A stretch of DNA of 34,231 nucleotides from Mnemiopsis leidyi (Eukaryota > Ctenophora > Tentaculata > Lobata > Bolinopsidae). The stretch is from NCBI GenBank assembly GCA_000226015.1, contig JH153129.1, forward strand, positions 85,891 through 120,121. The letters are read 5' to 3'. A program made the position numbers and the translations under genes. Shown here piece by piece: positions 25,395-34,115 of this stretch (the stretch's first letter is position 1; the number at the start of each line of letters is the position of its first letter). The notes under the pieces were generated by a model. It searched no databases, was not told the origin of the DNA, and saw nothing but the letters and a program-made list of their open reading frames with translations.

Positions 25395-25775
25395 CTGTTC
25401 TATAGATAAGGAACAGTTTTGTAAAACGTGGGTCAGGGTGCCGACGTACACGTCTCTGTATACGAGCCATGATTTTCGATGTTTCTTGCCCCACCAGAGA
25501 ACGCTGACAACGTGCGCATGAGACAAAGTCACTGATGAGAGAACGCGAGTTTCACGAGCCCACCTCACGGCACTTGCTTGGTCCGATACACGGACAGTCA
25601 AGTTTTCTTCGCCCAACAAGGACACTGAATGACTATTGTTTGTTTGTTTGAGATTTTTGTTTAGGTGTCGTGGCCGGTATGATCCAAGCCAGATCTGATG
25701 TGAAAAAGAGTCGTGGGTGTTGCAGAGCTGCTTTGTGAGATCTATCTTTGGGGGCTTCTGTCTATGGGCTTCGAC
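25395..25775 (-). CDS. Receptor kinase N-lobe exon (glycine loop lost, VAVK Lys is Arg)
   Basis: A 381-nt exon of 127 codons in phase 0 at both ends (residues 179-305) lies between acceptor ttactcttttag and donor CAG|gtacca. The segment ENLTVRV to SVL (about 235-271) aligns ungapped with the type II region PVAVKV...HDNI: Arg240 stands where the ATP-binding Lys should be, while the helix C Glu is kept (Glu253 in ARETRVL). HAHVV replaces HDNIA. The stretch before it (about 205-230) has no GxGxxG pattern where the glycine-rich loop belongs. The exon ends LTHVLQNCSLSIEQ, which leads into helix E in the next exon. Kinase fold is likely, ATP-dependent catalysis unlikely. Lys-to-Arg at this site normally abolishes kinase activity, so a scaffold, decoy or allosteric role is the reasonable inference. 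Confidence 0.9.
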
Positions 25776-25925
25776 CTAAAAGAGTAAAATGTTAGTGTCG
25801 AATTGTTGCTGCAGGTATACTATGTGATGTAACGATTGATCATCTTTGCAGTATGATAGTTAGAATGTCATATGTTTAGACTTCCGGGCATTCATGCATC
25901 CTCGAAACATCTCAACAAAACCTAC

Positions 25926-26083
25926 GTCCTGGTAAAGGTACAAATTCCGTCTCCTTCTTTGCCGCAACAGGACATAGGCTGCAATAACAATTGTAGCGAG
26001 GACCAGAAGGGCTGAGAGGAAGGCAATAATGGGTGTGTACCACCAGGCACGAGCAAGCGGGTCTGGATCTTGTGTTCGGGGAT
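25926..26083 (-). CDS. Receptor transmembrane exon
   Basis: This 158-nt exon enters in phase 1 and leaves in phase 0 (acceptor acgtagcag, donor GAC|gtaggt), covering residues 126-178. It encodes a proline/aspartate-rich stalk (PRTQDPDPLARAWW), one hydrophobic helix of about 24 residues (142-165, IIAFLSALLVLATIVIAAYV) and a basic stop-transfer patch RQRRRR. This gives a type I single-pass topology with the kinase-like domain in the cytoplasm. Phase and strand match both neighbours. The donor chosen leaves LYLYQD joined to VEAHRQ; another GT five bases downstream would shift the frame. Confidence 0.9.
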
Positions 26084-26123
26084 CTGCTACGTGTTTTAGT
26101 GTCAAGAATTAACAACAAATATA

Positions 26124-26445
26124 ACAACTACCTAGTATGTGGTTTCAAGTGGGGAGGGGGCCTTTTTCAGGTCCTCATTTCGAGCAAGCTCGACTCCCAG
26201 AGGTGTGCACTGAGTGTTAACGGGTGTGTTATGTTGTGGGTGGGCCGAAGGATCAACCAAGCTACATGATGTGTACGGAGCAGATATTTGAACGGACACG
26301 ATTTCCACTGATAGTCAATTTAGAAAATTCATGGGCCGGCACCGTGCCGAGTCGGGTATGATCCGACAACCTCTGCATTGTCTAGATGAGTGCTCTACCA
26401 ATTGAGCTACCGGCCCTTCGGCCCACCCACAACTACCTAGTATGT
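26124..26445 (-). mobile_element. tRNA-derived SINE with 17-bp target-site duplication
   Basis: Identical 17-bp direct repeats (acaactacctagtatgt) at 26124-26140 and 26429-26445 bound a 288-bp insert in receptor intron 2. Read on the minus strand, its head (26416 down to 26333) is tRNA-like: acceptor-type arms GGGCCGG/CCGGCCC pair perfectly, TAGCTCAATTGGTAGAGC (26392-26409) is an A box with D arm, and GTCGG-loop-CCGAC (26351-26367) is a T arm. An extra 11 nt separate the T arm from the 3' acceptor arm, and the T loop lacks TTC, so this is not a working tRNA. The rest is a body of about 190 bp with no poly-A end. The 18-bp start of the head recurs inverted at 26234-26251. Confidence 0.85.
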
Positions 26446-26567
26446 TCACTTGATTGAGCCTGGAACACAATACATTAACATGAGTCACAGTTATCATATC
26501 ATGTGAGATGATCAGAGCTACTCTAGGTGAAGATTCGGATGTAACAAAAATTGGAAAAGCAGCTTAC

Positions 26568-26885
26568 ATATAGGAGGATGGGTGGTTTCAAGGCTAATGG
26601 GCTCTGGAATTTTATTGCAAAGGTCTCCTTGGCAGCAGCAAAAGTAGGCTGCTATGTCTTTCAGAGGAAGTTTCTGGGGAATACATGGCCCAAACGGACA
26701 ATTTTTGAAATTATCAAGCTGTCTCGTATCAGAAATGGACCAGCAGGCTCTAGAGGTTATTACAGCCTCTTTGGCTGTAGCCCCACTCCACACAACACTA
26801 CACGCTTGGTAGTTAGAATCACATTGCCTCACAGTCTGGTTGTTCAATACGCCTTCGTGTTCAATACATCTTATAGCACCAACAA
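26568..26885 (-). CDS. Receptor cysteine-rich ectodomain exon
   Basis: This 318-nt exon enters in phase 1 after acceptor catcttttcag and ends in phase 1 at donor GTAAGC, encoding residues 20-125 as one extracellular module. It contains ten cysteines, including a final CCCQGDLCN cluster (102-110) that is the signature of activin/BMP receptor three-finger ectodomains (CCCSTDLCN in BMPR2), and ACWSISD where BMPR2 has GCWSHIG. One N-glycosylation sequon, NNQT, lies near residue 34. This module binds TGF-beta family ligands in known receptors, so ligand binding here is an inference from the fold signature. The cysteine pattern is intact, in contrast to the degraded kinase motifs, which suggests the extracellular role is kept. 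Confidence 0.92.
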
Positions 26886-27042
26886 CTGAAAAGATGATCA
26901 TGATAGATATTATCGAATGAACACTTTAATATTAGGGAAAAAGAATATAATTATAATGATATTTCCATGTTCAAAATACTTTTAAGAAATGTAATAAATC
27001 TAGTTCACCACTTTGCTTGTTTAATCTTAACTCTTCACTTAC

Positions 27043-27100
27043 CCGAGAATTGTAAAACTAATGTTGTGCTAATGCAGAGTAATGGCAAAAGCATTACCAT
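27043..27100 (-). CDS. Receptor first coding exon: signal peptide
   Basis: The exon holds 19 codons plus one base from the ATG at 27100 to a strong donor (TCGG|gtaagt). The peptide MVMLLPLLCISTTLVLQFS is a hydrophobic signal sequence, and its phase 1 end joins the ectodomain exon exactly (split codon Val, then VGAIRC). I chose this ATG because it is the first in this open frame. A second in-frame ATG two codons on would give nearly the same signal peptide. Another ATG at 27119 opens a 16-codon frame in a different phase overlapping the start, which would be an upstream ORF if transcribed. A splice-acceptor-like cttcacag ends at 27133, so a 5' UTR intron is possible. Confidence 0.85.
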
Positions 27101-27640
27101 AAACCAGTATATTTGCCATTGAATATCATTAACTGTGAAGATTTTGATGAATAATTCAAATCAGCATCACAATTAGCACTAAATATGAAACTGAAGGTAT
27201 GATTATAAATAACGACCTATGGGGGCATGGAGAAAAGTATAGAGGGAAAAAACGACTGGTTTCTTTTAGGAAGCATCCTTTGACACATAAATCAATCAAT
27301 AAATCTATAAAACAATTTGTAAAACACCAAGGCTCCTTTTTGTAGACAAAAAGAAGCTATCAAATGATTAAAAACTTGGTTCGAGAATTCAATAAAATTC
27401 AGCTTTACAGATGTTTAAGAAGCTTACATGTGCAACCAGTAAAACTTTAACAAAGTCTTAAAAAATTCCCAGAAAGATCTATTCATCTCTTAAATTGCTG
27501 CTAATGTCTCTTAGACATGTGTGCTTTCAATGATTTTTTGAACTTAACAATATCATAACAATATCACAACACAATTATATCAAAACTTTTCTAACTTTTA
27601 ACATTCATTAAATCCTTGTTAGTATCAGACATATTTTCTT

Positions 27641-28297
27641 GGACCCCTGTTCTGAGGGGTCCCCTTGCTGCAGGACTTTTTGGCTGATGCCCCTGGAGAT
27701 GCAGTCAACACTCCATCCACCACGGCTAGTCGTCTTCAATCAGCTCATATCATGAGCATATGAATCATAACCCCCTACGGCTAGTTGTCTTCTACCCACT
27801 CATCTGATAAGTGTATGAATTATAAACCTCTGCCATGTAATGTGGAAAATCAAACTAAACCAGCCAAGGGGAACTGGTAAAAGCTAACTCAGAAATGTGC
27901 CTTTAACAAAATCCACATATCAGATACAACCGCATGGAAGAACGCCCTCTATCAGCATCATATGAAAGTGCGCCGTCTGCAGGACGTGTGCATCAAAACA
28001 AACATCTCCCAACAAGTACATGTCAAACCAAACACATAACTCCAGGCAAATAACACCAGATTGAGTAATACCAGTACCACACTCAATCCCCTCACACACA
28101 ACAATCGCAATTCTCAATCTCGAGGATCACCTAGAGAGACTGCAAGCAAAATGCAGTGGTTGTTCCTTGTAATATTCACTACCACTATTCTGGAAGGGTG
28201 TCTTGACACCTGACTCCTAATGGGTTCTGGGAGTCCTCCAATGACGGATCACTATGGAAGATGTTCTTTGGGACATAACCATTCCACCAGGGCAATA
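27641..28297 (+). repeat. Left arm of long inverted repeat
   Basis: Matches the reverse complement of 31247-31916 along its length with scattered differences and small indels. Shared blocks include gctgatgcccctggag near the tip, a stretch ending in atccacatatcagatacaac, and gggtgtcttgacacctgact. It also contains an internal tandem pair (about 27722-27830) starting cggctagt(c/t)gtcttc. Confidence 0.9.
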
Positions 28298-28520
28298 AAT
28301 AATAAATAATGACGCCAGCATCATAACCACGTAATCCAAAAAAGTATTGGACATACTAACATTGAGACATACATTGTCAAGTAAAAACATTCTTGAAAAT
28401 CCTTTATTAAAGTTAATTCTTCTTAGGTCTCCTGACTTTTTTTCACAGAAACAATTTCACCCCACAGCACCAGCATTTGGTACTGATCAAGATGTGTAAA
28501 TTGTGGAACTCTAGATGGCC

Positions 28521-28570
28521 TGTTAAATCGAGGGACACAGTAACAGTAAAGGCACAGTAAATTGAGCTTT
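28521..28570. repeat. Dispersed repeat fragment, copy 1
   Basis: gttaaatcgagggacac with following cagtaaaggcacagtaaattgag resembles 33020-33068 in the same orientation. Confidence 0.55.
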
Positions 28571-29821
28571 TGTTTGATTTATGAAACTTGAACAATTTTC
28601 AAGATAAATTTTGAACTTAACGCTTCAAAATAGTCCAAAAAGTAAGAGGTATCATTTATATATGTTTTGAGATCCACAAATCAAATCACAAGTGGTTTAT
28701 GAAAATATAGTCAGTTGAATTATACACAAGATTTATACTTGTTTCGAGGGCTGATATTAAATGCCGTCCTCGTAATCAGGATCCTCGCAAAAATTCAAAT
28801 TCTGAGCAAGGAATTTTAAAAACCTTACCAAATGTAAAGGCTTTAAAAATAAATTCCTGAAAGCAATCAAACTAACTTGATTAATTATTATAAAAAGGAT
28901 TGACCTTAATCGTACACAATATTTAAAAAAACAATAACAGAAACCCATTTAAAAGTAATATAAAAATGTTTATTGGTCACTGGTCGGAAAGGCCCGGTGA
29001 TTTACCGAACATGGTAATTACTGTATCTGATTTTAAAAATATTTTCTACATCTATAAACACAAGGGTCTTTGATCACCAGGGTCCCTGGACACAACAGCA
29101 TAAAAATTGTTACTTATAGGCGAAAGATTTTTCACCATTGCGTTTTTAAAGATTTCATTTAAACCTGTTAGATCTTGGAAAACGATTGTCAGCCGTTAGG
29201 ATAAAAATTCGACATTAGGACTACTATTCATGAGTACAAGTTAGCTACAATAAGTACATTTTTACTGTTAGTTCTCACTTATGAGGTAAACCATACATTA
29301 ACGTATGGCTAATAGTTCACATAAAAAAGAACCAGGGATCTAGAAACCCAATCAGACCTTAAACGTGGAGTGATACAAAGTGAAACGGTCGCTTGATTTC
29401 CCTATGGTGGAGGTCAAATCTATAAGATTAATAACAGTATTAATGATGAAGATTCCAAAAATCCTTGAATAAACAGGACTAGTAAATAAAAAATTTAAGT
29501 GAAAACGTGCTCAGTTCAGTAGACAGAAATATTACCTTCATTGACAAGTACTGTTTTCAATAATGAAGAATAGATCGATTAGAAAAACCTTTCACAGTAA
29601 CAAACTATCGCATATGCATTATGGGATCAGAGATATAACATTTAAATATTATCAGTCACAATCAATTGTAATCTGTTATCAAGTCTTCGTCGAACAAGTA
29701 CGTCCTCAACAAATGTATTTGATTTGAAATGTTAAATAAACTGTATATCGCCATTATTAGTATTACCCGCGCAAGACTCGCACAGGGGTGGGCATGTTAA
29801 GCAATTAGACCTGCTGCTGCG

Positions 29822-30848
29822 TTGCTACATGTTCATGTTGTTTATGGTCTAGCCCTGCTGCCAGGCAAAGTGGCAGCCTCCGGCGCGCACGAAGCGCGCG
29901 GCGGCATGGCCGCGCGCAGGAGTCACAACGTGAGACAACTGCTGCGCAGCGGTATTTCTTCACCTAACCAAGTGCCTACGCACGCTACGCGCTCGCCTGC
30001 TACGCACCTCTGGAGGCGCGTGCGATGCGCGCAAAATTAAAAGGGCTCTGCTCAAAGCAAAACGCAACCGCGCTATTTTTATAAAAAAATTTTGGCCGCA
30101 ACTTGTTGTCGAGGTGTTATTCGACCCGCGCGCGGCTCGCACGCTCAGTTTACTGCTCTGCTTAGCTTTAGAACGTTAGACGGATATTATCTCGTCAAGC
30201 AACTTGAAGCTAGGAAACAAAGGTATACGTATTTAAACGAGCGGAGCTGATAATCTGGTCAAAGTTGTAATTATTTGGTTCCATTCCGCGCGCTTGCACG
30301 TACTAAGTTGCTCTAACTGGAGCCCTTTTGCTCAACGGGCGATGCGCGTCTAGAATTTCTTCGAAATGTCGCCAGGCCAGAAATGCGGCGCGTGACAGCG
30401 CGTGATGTCCGCGACAGTAGGTTATCAACCTACAACCCTTTTGCGCGTGTTTGGTGTTATCGCGCGCCACGTTGTTTTCGTAATTTCACCCTCGTTCAAA
30501 ACGTTCAGCATTAAACTAAATTAGATCGAGAGTCCGGTTTGTACCTTGACGAGATGATGTCCGTCTAACGTTCTAATGAAACGGAGATCGAGAGCAGCAA
30601 GCTGCGAGCCACTTGCGAGTCAGGTAACACCTCGATAAGTTTAACCGCGTTTAACTTTGTTTCACCTTACCAGATGCTTACGCGCAAGCTATAATACTTA
30701 AGAGTCTGGAGATTCAATTGCACCTCACCATAGGATGGTAACTAACAAGTTAAAGGGGTGCTCTAACTGTGCTTCCGGGCACACCACAACGCTAAGTGCA
30801 GCCGGAGGCTGCCGCTTCGCGGCAGCAGGGCTAGGCAACGTGTAGCAA
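29822..30848. mobile_element. GC-rich foldback (long inverted repeat) element
   Basis: The ends are inverted: ttgctacatgtt (29822-29833) against the complement of 30837-30848, and ctagccctgctgcc plus ggcagcctccggc (29849-29884) against 30801-30834. Further in, 30109-30119 pairs with 30625-30635, and about 32 bp at 30167-30199 pairs with 30545-30576 with few mismatches. All pairs centre near 30370, so the element is two arms of roughly 510 bp. It is rich in CGCG/GCGC, unlike its AT-rich surroundings. No transposase frame is present, so it looks like a non-autonomous foldback or MITE-like element. Each tip also holds its own small hairpin. Confidence 0.8.
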
Positions 30849-31246
30849 TGACAATGTAGATAATAGATATGGCCATAATTTTGGGGTTTCTATGTGGCCG
30901 TGTTCTTTAAACTGTATGGTAGTATTCAGAGTAATGAAATGATAAATTTAGTCAATTGCATTCTAATACAGGGAACTTAGATGATGTGTTATGTGGATCT
31001 TGCCATATTAAAGGAGGTGACCCTGCTAAAGAGTAAAGATCTGTGTTGTGTGATTGTTATAGGGGAAGTAGAAGGGAAAGGAAAAGTGTTCTGGGTACTT
31101 TTTGTCTGTGGGCACTCACTTGCCTCCCCGTTTTGACAAGGAGGCATGTCCGCCTTGTGGATTGTAGGCCTCTGGATTGTAGGCATAGACTGGACCCCGC
31201 TGGGCTGGGGGTTGTCAGGTTGGTACTTCCGGAGGACATAACATGG

Positions 31247-31916
31247 TTATGGCCCTGGTGGATTGGTGATGTCCCGAAGGACATCTACCATAGTGATCCG
31301 TCATGGGAGGACTCCTAGAACATATAAGGAGTCAGGTGTCAAGACACCCTTCTGGAATAGTGGAAGTGAATACTACGAGGAACTACCACCACATTTTTCT
31401 TGCGGCCCTGCTAGGTGATCCTCGAGGTTGAGGCTTGCGATTGGTTTGTGTAGGGGGATTGAGTGTGGTACTGGTGTTACTCAATCTGGTGTGATTAGCC
31501 TGGAGTTATGCGTTTGGTTTCACGTAGCCTTGTTTGAGGTGTTTGTTTAGCTGCACGCATCCTGTAGACGGCGCGCTTTCATATGATGTTGATAGGGGGG
31601 GGTTCTTCCATGCGGTTGTATCTGATATGTGGATTTTGTAAAAGGCAAATTTTTGAGTTAGCTTTTACCAGTTGCCATTGGCTGGTTTTGTTTGATGTTC
31701 TACATTCCGTGGCAAAGGTTTATAATTCATACACTCATCAGATAAGCGGCTAGAAGACGACTACCGGCAGGGGTTATGATTCATATGCGCATGATATGAG
31801 TGGCTAGAAGACGACTAGCGGCGGTTGATGGAGTGTTGACTGCAACTCCAGGGGCATCAGCAAAGAAGTCCCGCGGCAAGGGTGCCCCTCGTAAAAAGGG
31901 GCTGGCACAAGGGTCC
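31247..31916 (-). repeat. Right arm of long inverted repeat
   Basis: Inverted copy of 27641-28297. Unlike the left arm, open sequence of similar character continues inward to about 30989 and includes a minus frame (MPTIQRPTIHKADMPPCQNG...) that I do not recognise, so this copy may retain more of the parent repeat. Confidence 0.9.
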
Positions 31917-32494
31917 ATAAGTATTGTATGGAAGGTGTTTCAATCCAGAAGTTCAGTGGGATAGCAATACATCAGTGTCACTGAGTTGAGGCTTTGCGGT
32001 TTTATGTCCTGAGGGGCGACTGGGTAATTGGCCAGTTGTTGGTAAGTCAGGGAGTATATACTTTTCTCGGATCTAAAAAAATTAGTAAACACAAATTGGC
32101 GATAAGGGTGGGTGCATATGAATTGTGAGTGACCAATATTGATTATTGACGCAACCTCGTCAATAATCAGCGAAAGCCTTGGCTAAGAAAAATGACTCCC
32201 AATTTTTCCCAATTTGTTTATGGCGTGGGCCAACACCCTAACGCCCTTACTGCACGCCTCTGGAAGGAAAAGTTATCAGATTTGTATTTCTCTAAATTTT
32301 TGTGTTTCTCTTTCTGACAACCTCAGTTGCAAGTAGTCCACTGAGGAATCCGCTGCTTCCATATCCAGGGACCAGCGCAGGGGTTCATCCAGAATCAGGA
32401 CAAGAATAACAAACAGACAGCTGTTGAATGAGTTGAACAAATCTGCAGCTTTCACGTTTTTTCCCTGGTAAAAGGGAATATAGTTTGTTGAGTG

Positions 32495-32660
32495 GGGCAT
32501 ATGGTGCCATTGGTGCCAATGGATCCATTTAGTGGAACAAATAGATGCAGGATGTTCCAATGGCACCAATGGCGATGAGGTCAGTGGTTCCAATAGTGGT
32601 CCCAATCGCCATTGGCGACCATTGGATCCATTATAATGGAACCAATGGATCCACTCAACG
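32495..32660. repeat. CCATTGG/CCAATGG palindromic cluster
   Basis: Short inverted units of the CCATTGG, GGCGACC and GGATCC type recur many times. The clearest is a 30-bp near-perfect palindrome at 32619-32648 centred on TTATAA, with two mismatched positions. The strand could form several alternative hairpins. Confidence 0.85.
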
Positions 32661-32726
32661 GCGATGCTCTCTTCACAATCACCACTCAGATTGAATGGAA
32701 CATTTGGAATTCCAATGTGGTGGAAT

Positions 32727-32945
32727 TTCAGTGTAAAATGATCGGATTAGCCCTGTTTCAGTGTGAAAATATTTGAGTAGCGACTTTTCATTGTAAAAAT
32801 GATTGGAGTAGCGCTATTTGAGTGTAGAAATGATTGGAGTTGCCCTGTTTCAGTGTGAAAATGATTGCTGGAGCCCTGTTTAAATGTAATTTAAATGATT
32901 TGAGTTGCGCTATTTCAATTGAAAAATGATTGGTGTAACGCTATT
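32727..32945. repeat. Degenerate tandem repeat of about 32-38 bp
   Basis: About six diverged units share gccctgtttcagtgtgaaaa followed by tgattggagta. They vary in length and have many substitutions, so the array is old. Confidence 0.85.
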
Positions 32946-33019
32946 ACAGATTCAGGAGGGTAGAGGAAATTTAAATTTTGCCAGAGAAGCATCATATGAC
33001 AAGAAAAGGGAGAAAGCCC

Positions 33020-33068
33020 GGTAAATCGAGCGACACGGTAAATAGAGGCACTGTATAGAGAGGTTTTA
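33020..33068. repeat. Dispersed repeat fragment, copy 2
   Basis: ggtaaatcgagcgacac with following ggtaaatagaggcactgta resembles 28521-28570. Confidence 0.55.
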
Positions 33069-33719
33069 TTATAACGGATATGACATGGAGAATATATATA
33101 TGTATTCTCTATGTTGTATCCATATATAGGTTACAGACGGTATATTAACGTAATAACGTATACATCCTTTTATATTAGAACCAATTTATTCTTATCGTTT
33201 CGTTGAATAAGATCACGCACTTTTTTCATGTCTACGAATGCAATTTTTGCAGAATCTAATTTAACAAGCGTGCATGATGACAATAGAGTAAACAATGTGT
33301 GATATGTTAAGTTAGAAGCATATATATCCTTTAAGATAATACTGTGCATTTTAAACAGCTACTCTTCAAACTATAAACGGTAAATATTCTCTAGCTGTTT
33401 ATTTATAAGCGGTTGAGACATTATTGCGTATATCTTTTTTCAGTTATCAAGTGATCGTTATTTAAGCAAACACTTGCTACTACGTTTAACTACTGAATTT
33501 GATAACTTTTTCCAACTTCATTTTTTACTCAGAAAAACTTGCTTTTTGGTTGAGCCTGTTAGTTGAAAATAACATCATCTAGAAAGCAAAGGCTTAAAAA
33601 ATTTATACTAATATTCCGGGTCTGCTTAAACATTATTGGATAATGGATATTCCCTGCAATTTATAATCATAGATGATATCTAGTTTGACAATCTGGTCTA
33701 CCCTAGGGGCTAGGTCAAA

Positions 33720-33858
33720 ATGTCGTTCTTCAATTTAACACACATGGGCTACGAAAACACCATTGCTGAATCCCTAGAACAAAAAACAACTGGGGCAGCG
33801 GAGGGATCGCACGTAAAATACACCGCTCTAAAAACAAAGCACACTCGAAGTGACAAAG
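33720..33858 (+). CDS. SPMIP11: SPMIP11 (TEX49) homologue, first coding exon
   Basis: The exon holds 46 codons plus one base from the ATG at 33720 to donor AAAG|gtgaat. It begins MSFFNLTHMGYENTI, close to the conserved N-terminus of vertebrate TEX49/SPMIP11 (MAFFNL..LGYQN), then continues with a charged low-conservation linker to HTRSDK. In vertebrates this small protein is a sperm microtubule inner protein that sits inside axonemal doublet microtubules. The start is the first ATG in frame, and the family N-terminus supports it. Its phase 1 end fits the next exon after a 127-nt intron. It is transcribed away from the receptor gene, and I see no reason to link their functions. Confidence 0.8.
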
Positions 33859-33985
33859 GTGAATATCATGCCGTAAAAATATTCTAAATTTGTATTCTAA
33901 TTTTGATTCTTATTTGGTTTACAACCATCTCTATTAAAAAGCTTGTGATCCAATCTTACATATAATTTGGACTTAAATTTAACAG

Positions 33986-34115
33986 GACCGATAGATTTGC
34001 ACCGAAATCCAGTGTCCACATCTCAAGACTACGGTTGGTGGCAGAAGGACAGTAAGAATCCTCCCGAGTGGGCCAAATGTGCTCGACACGCCCACGTTAA
34101 CAGTGAAATGACCAG
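33986..34115 (+). CDS. SPMIP11: SPMIP11 (TEX49) homologue, second coding exon
   Basis: This 130-nt exon follows acceptor aaatttaacag and ends ACCAG|gtcagt, entering in phase 1 and leaving in phase 2 (residues 47-89 plus a split Arg or Ser codon). It encodes DYGWWQKDSKNPPEWAK, then CARHAHVNSEMTR. Vertebrate TEX49 has a corresponding tryptophan pair followed by a Trp, then SPRH and an MTRF ending of this region, so the spacing of WW, W, R-H and MTR fits. The protein would be about 90 residues so far, against roughly 140 in mammals, so the remaining C-terminal exon(s) lie beyond the window. The last nine coding bases and the donor are the first unit of the tandem array that follows. Confidence 0.8.

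Larger units (their letters stand above)
8916..27100 (-). other. BMPR2-like receptor gene, coding span seen in this window
   Basis: The exons at 27043-27100, 26568-26885, 25926-26083, 25395-25775 and 24617-24764 join with phases 1, 1, 0, 0 and give 354 codons plus one base. They encode a signal peptide, a cysteine-rich ectodomain, one transmembrane helix and a kinase-like domain up to the catalytic loop. The APE/helix F exon at 8916-9048 continues the domain after a gap that needs one or more small exons. The layout is that of TGF-beta/BMP type II receptors, and the closest fit I can judge by eye is BMPR2. There is no GS box, which argues against a type I receptor. The gene is incomplete here: the last kinase subdomains and any tail were not found. 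Predicted location is the plasma membrane, binding a BMP/GDF/activin-type ligand outside and lacking normal kinase chemistry inside. Confidence 0.85.
27641..31916. mobile_element. Possible composite element bounded by 660-bp inverted repeats
   Basis: The two arms at 27641-28297 and 31247-31916 are the same sequence in opposite orientation, with GGACCC/GGGTCC at the outer tips. About 2.9 kb lies between them, including a foldback element. This may be one DNA transposon with long terminal inverted repeats, or two independent insertions of the same family. I found no transposase frame and no clear target-site duplication outside the tips. Confidence 0.5.
27101..33719. other. Gene-free, repeat-filled interval between divergent genes
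   Basis: No exon could be supported here. It is visibly more AT-rich than the left part of the window apart from the GC-rich foldback element, and CACGTG palindromes, common to the left, were not noticed in it. Transcription start regions of both the receptor (leftward) and SPMIP11 (rightward) should lie within it, but no core promoter can be pinned down. The minus frame at 32276-32605 ends in a low-repeat part (LDMEAADSSVDYLQLRL) that might be decayed transposon coding sequence. Confidence 0.6.

Noticed and set aside
26333..26416. Functional tRNA gene on the minus strand
   Set aside because: The cloverleaf is broken by 11 extra nt after the T arm, a mismatched anticodon stem and a T loop without TTC. 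Flanking 17-bp duplications show that it is a SINE head.
28757..28948. Minus-strand hydrophobic frame MGFCYCFFKYC... considered as a receptor signal exon
   Set aside because: The exon at 27043-27100 has a better signal peptide, a strong donor and the correct phase.
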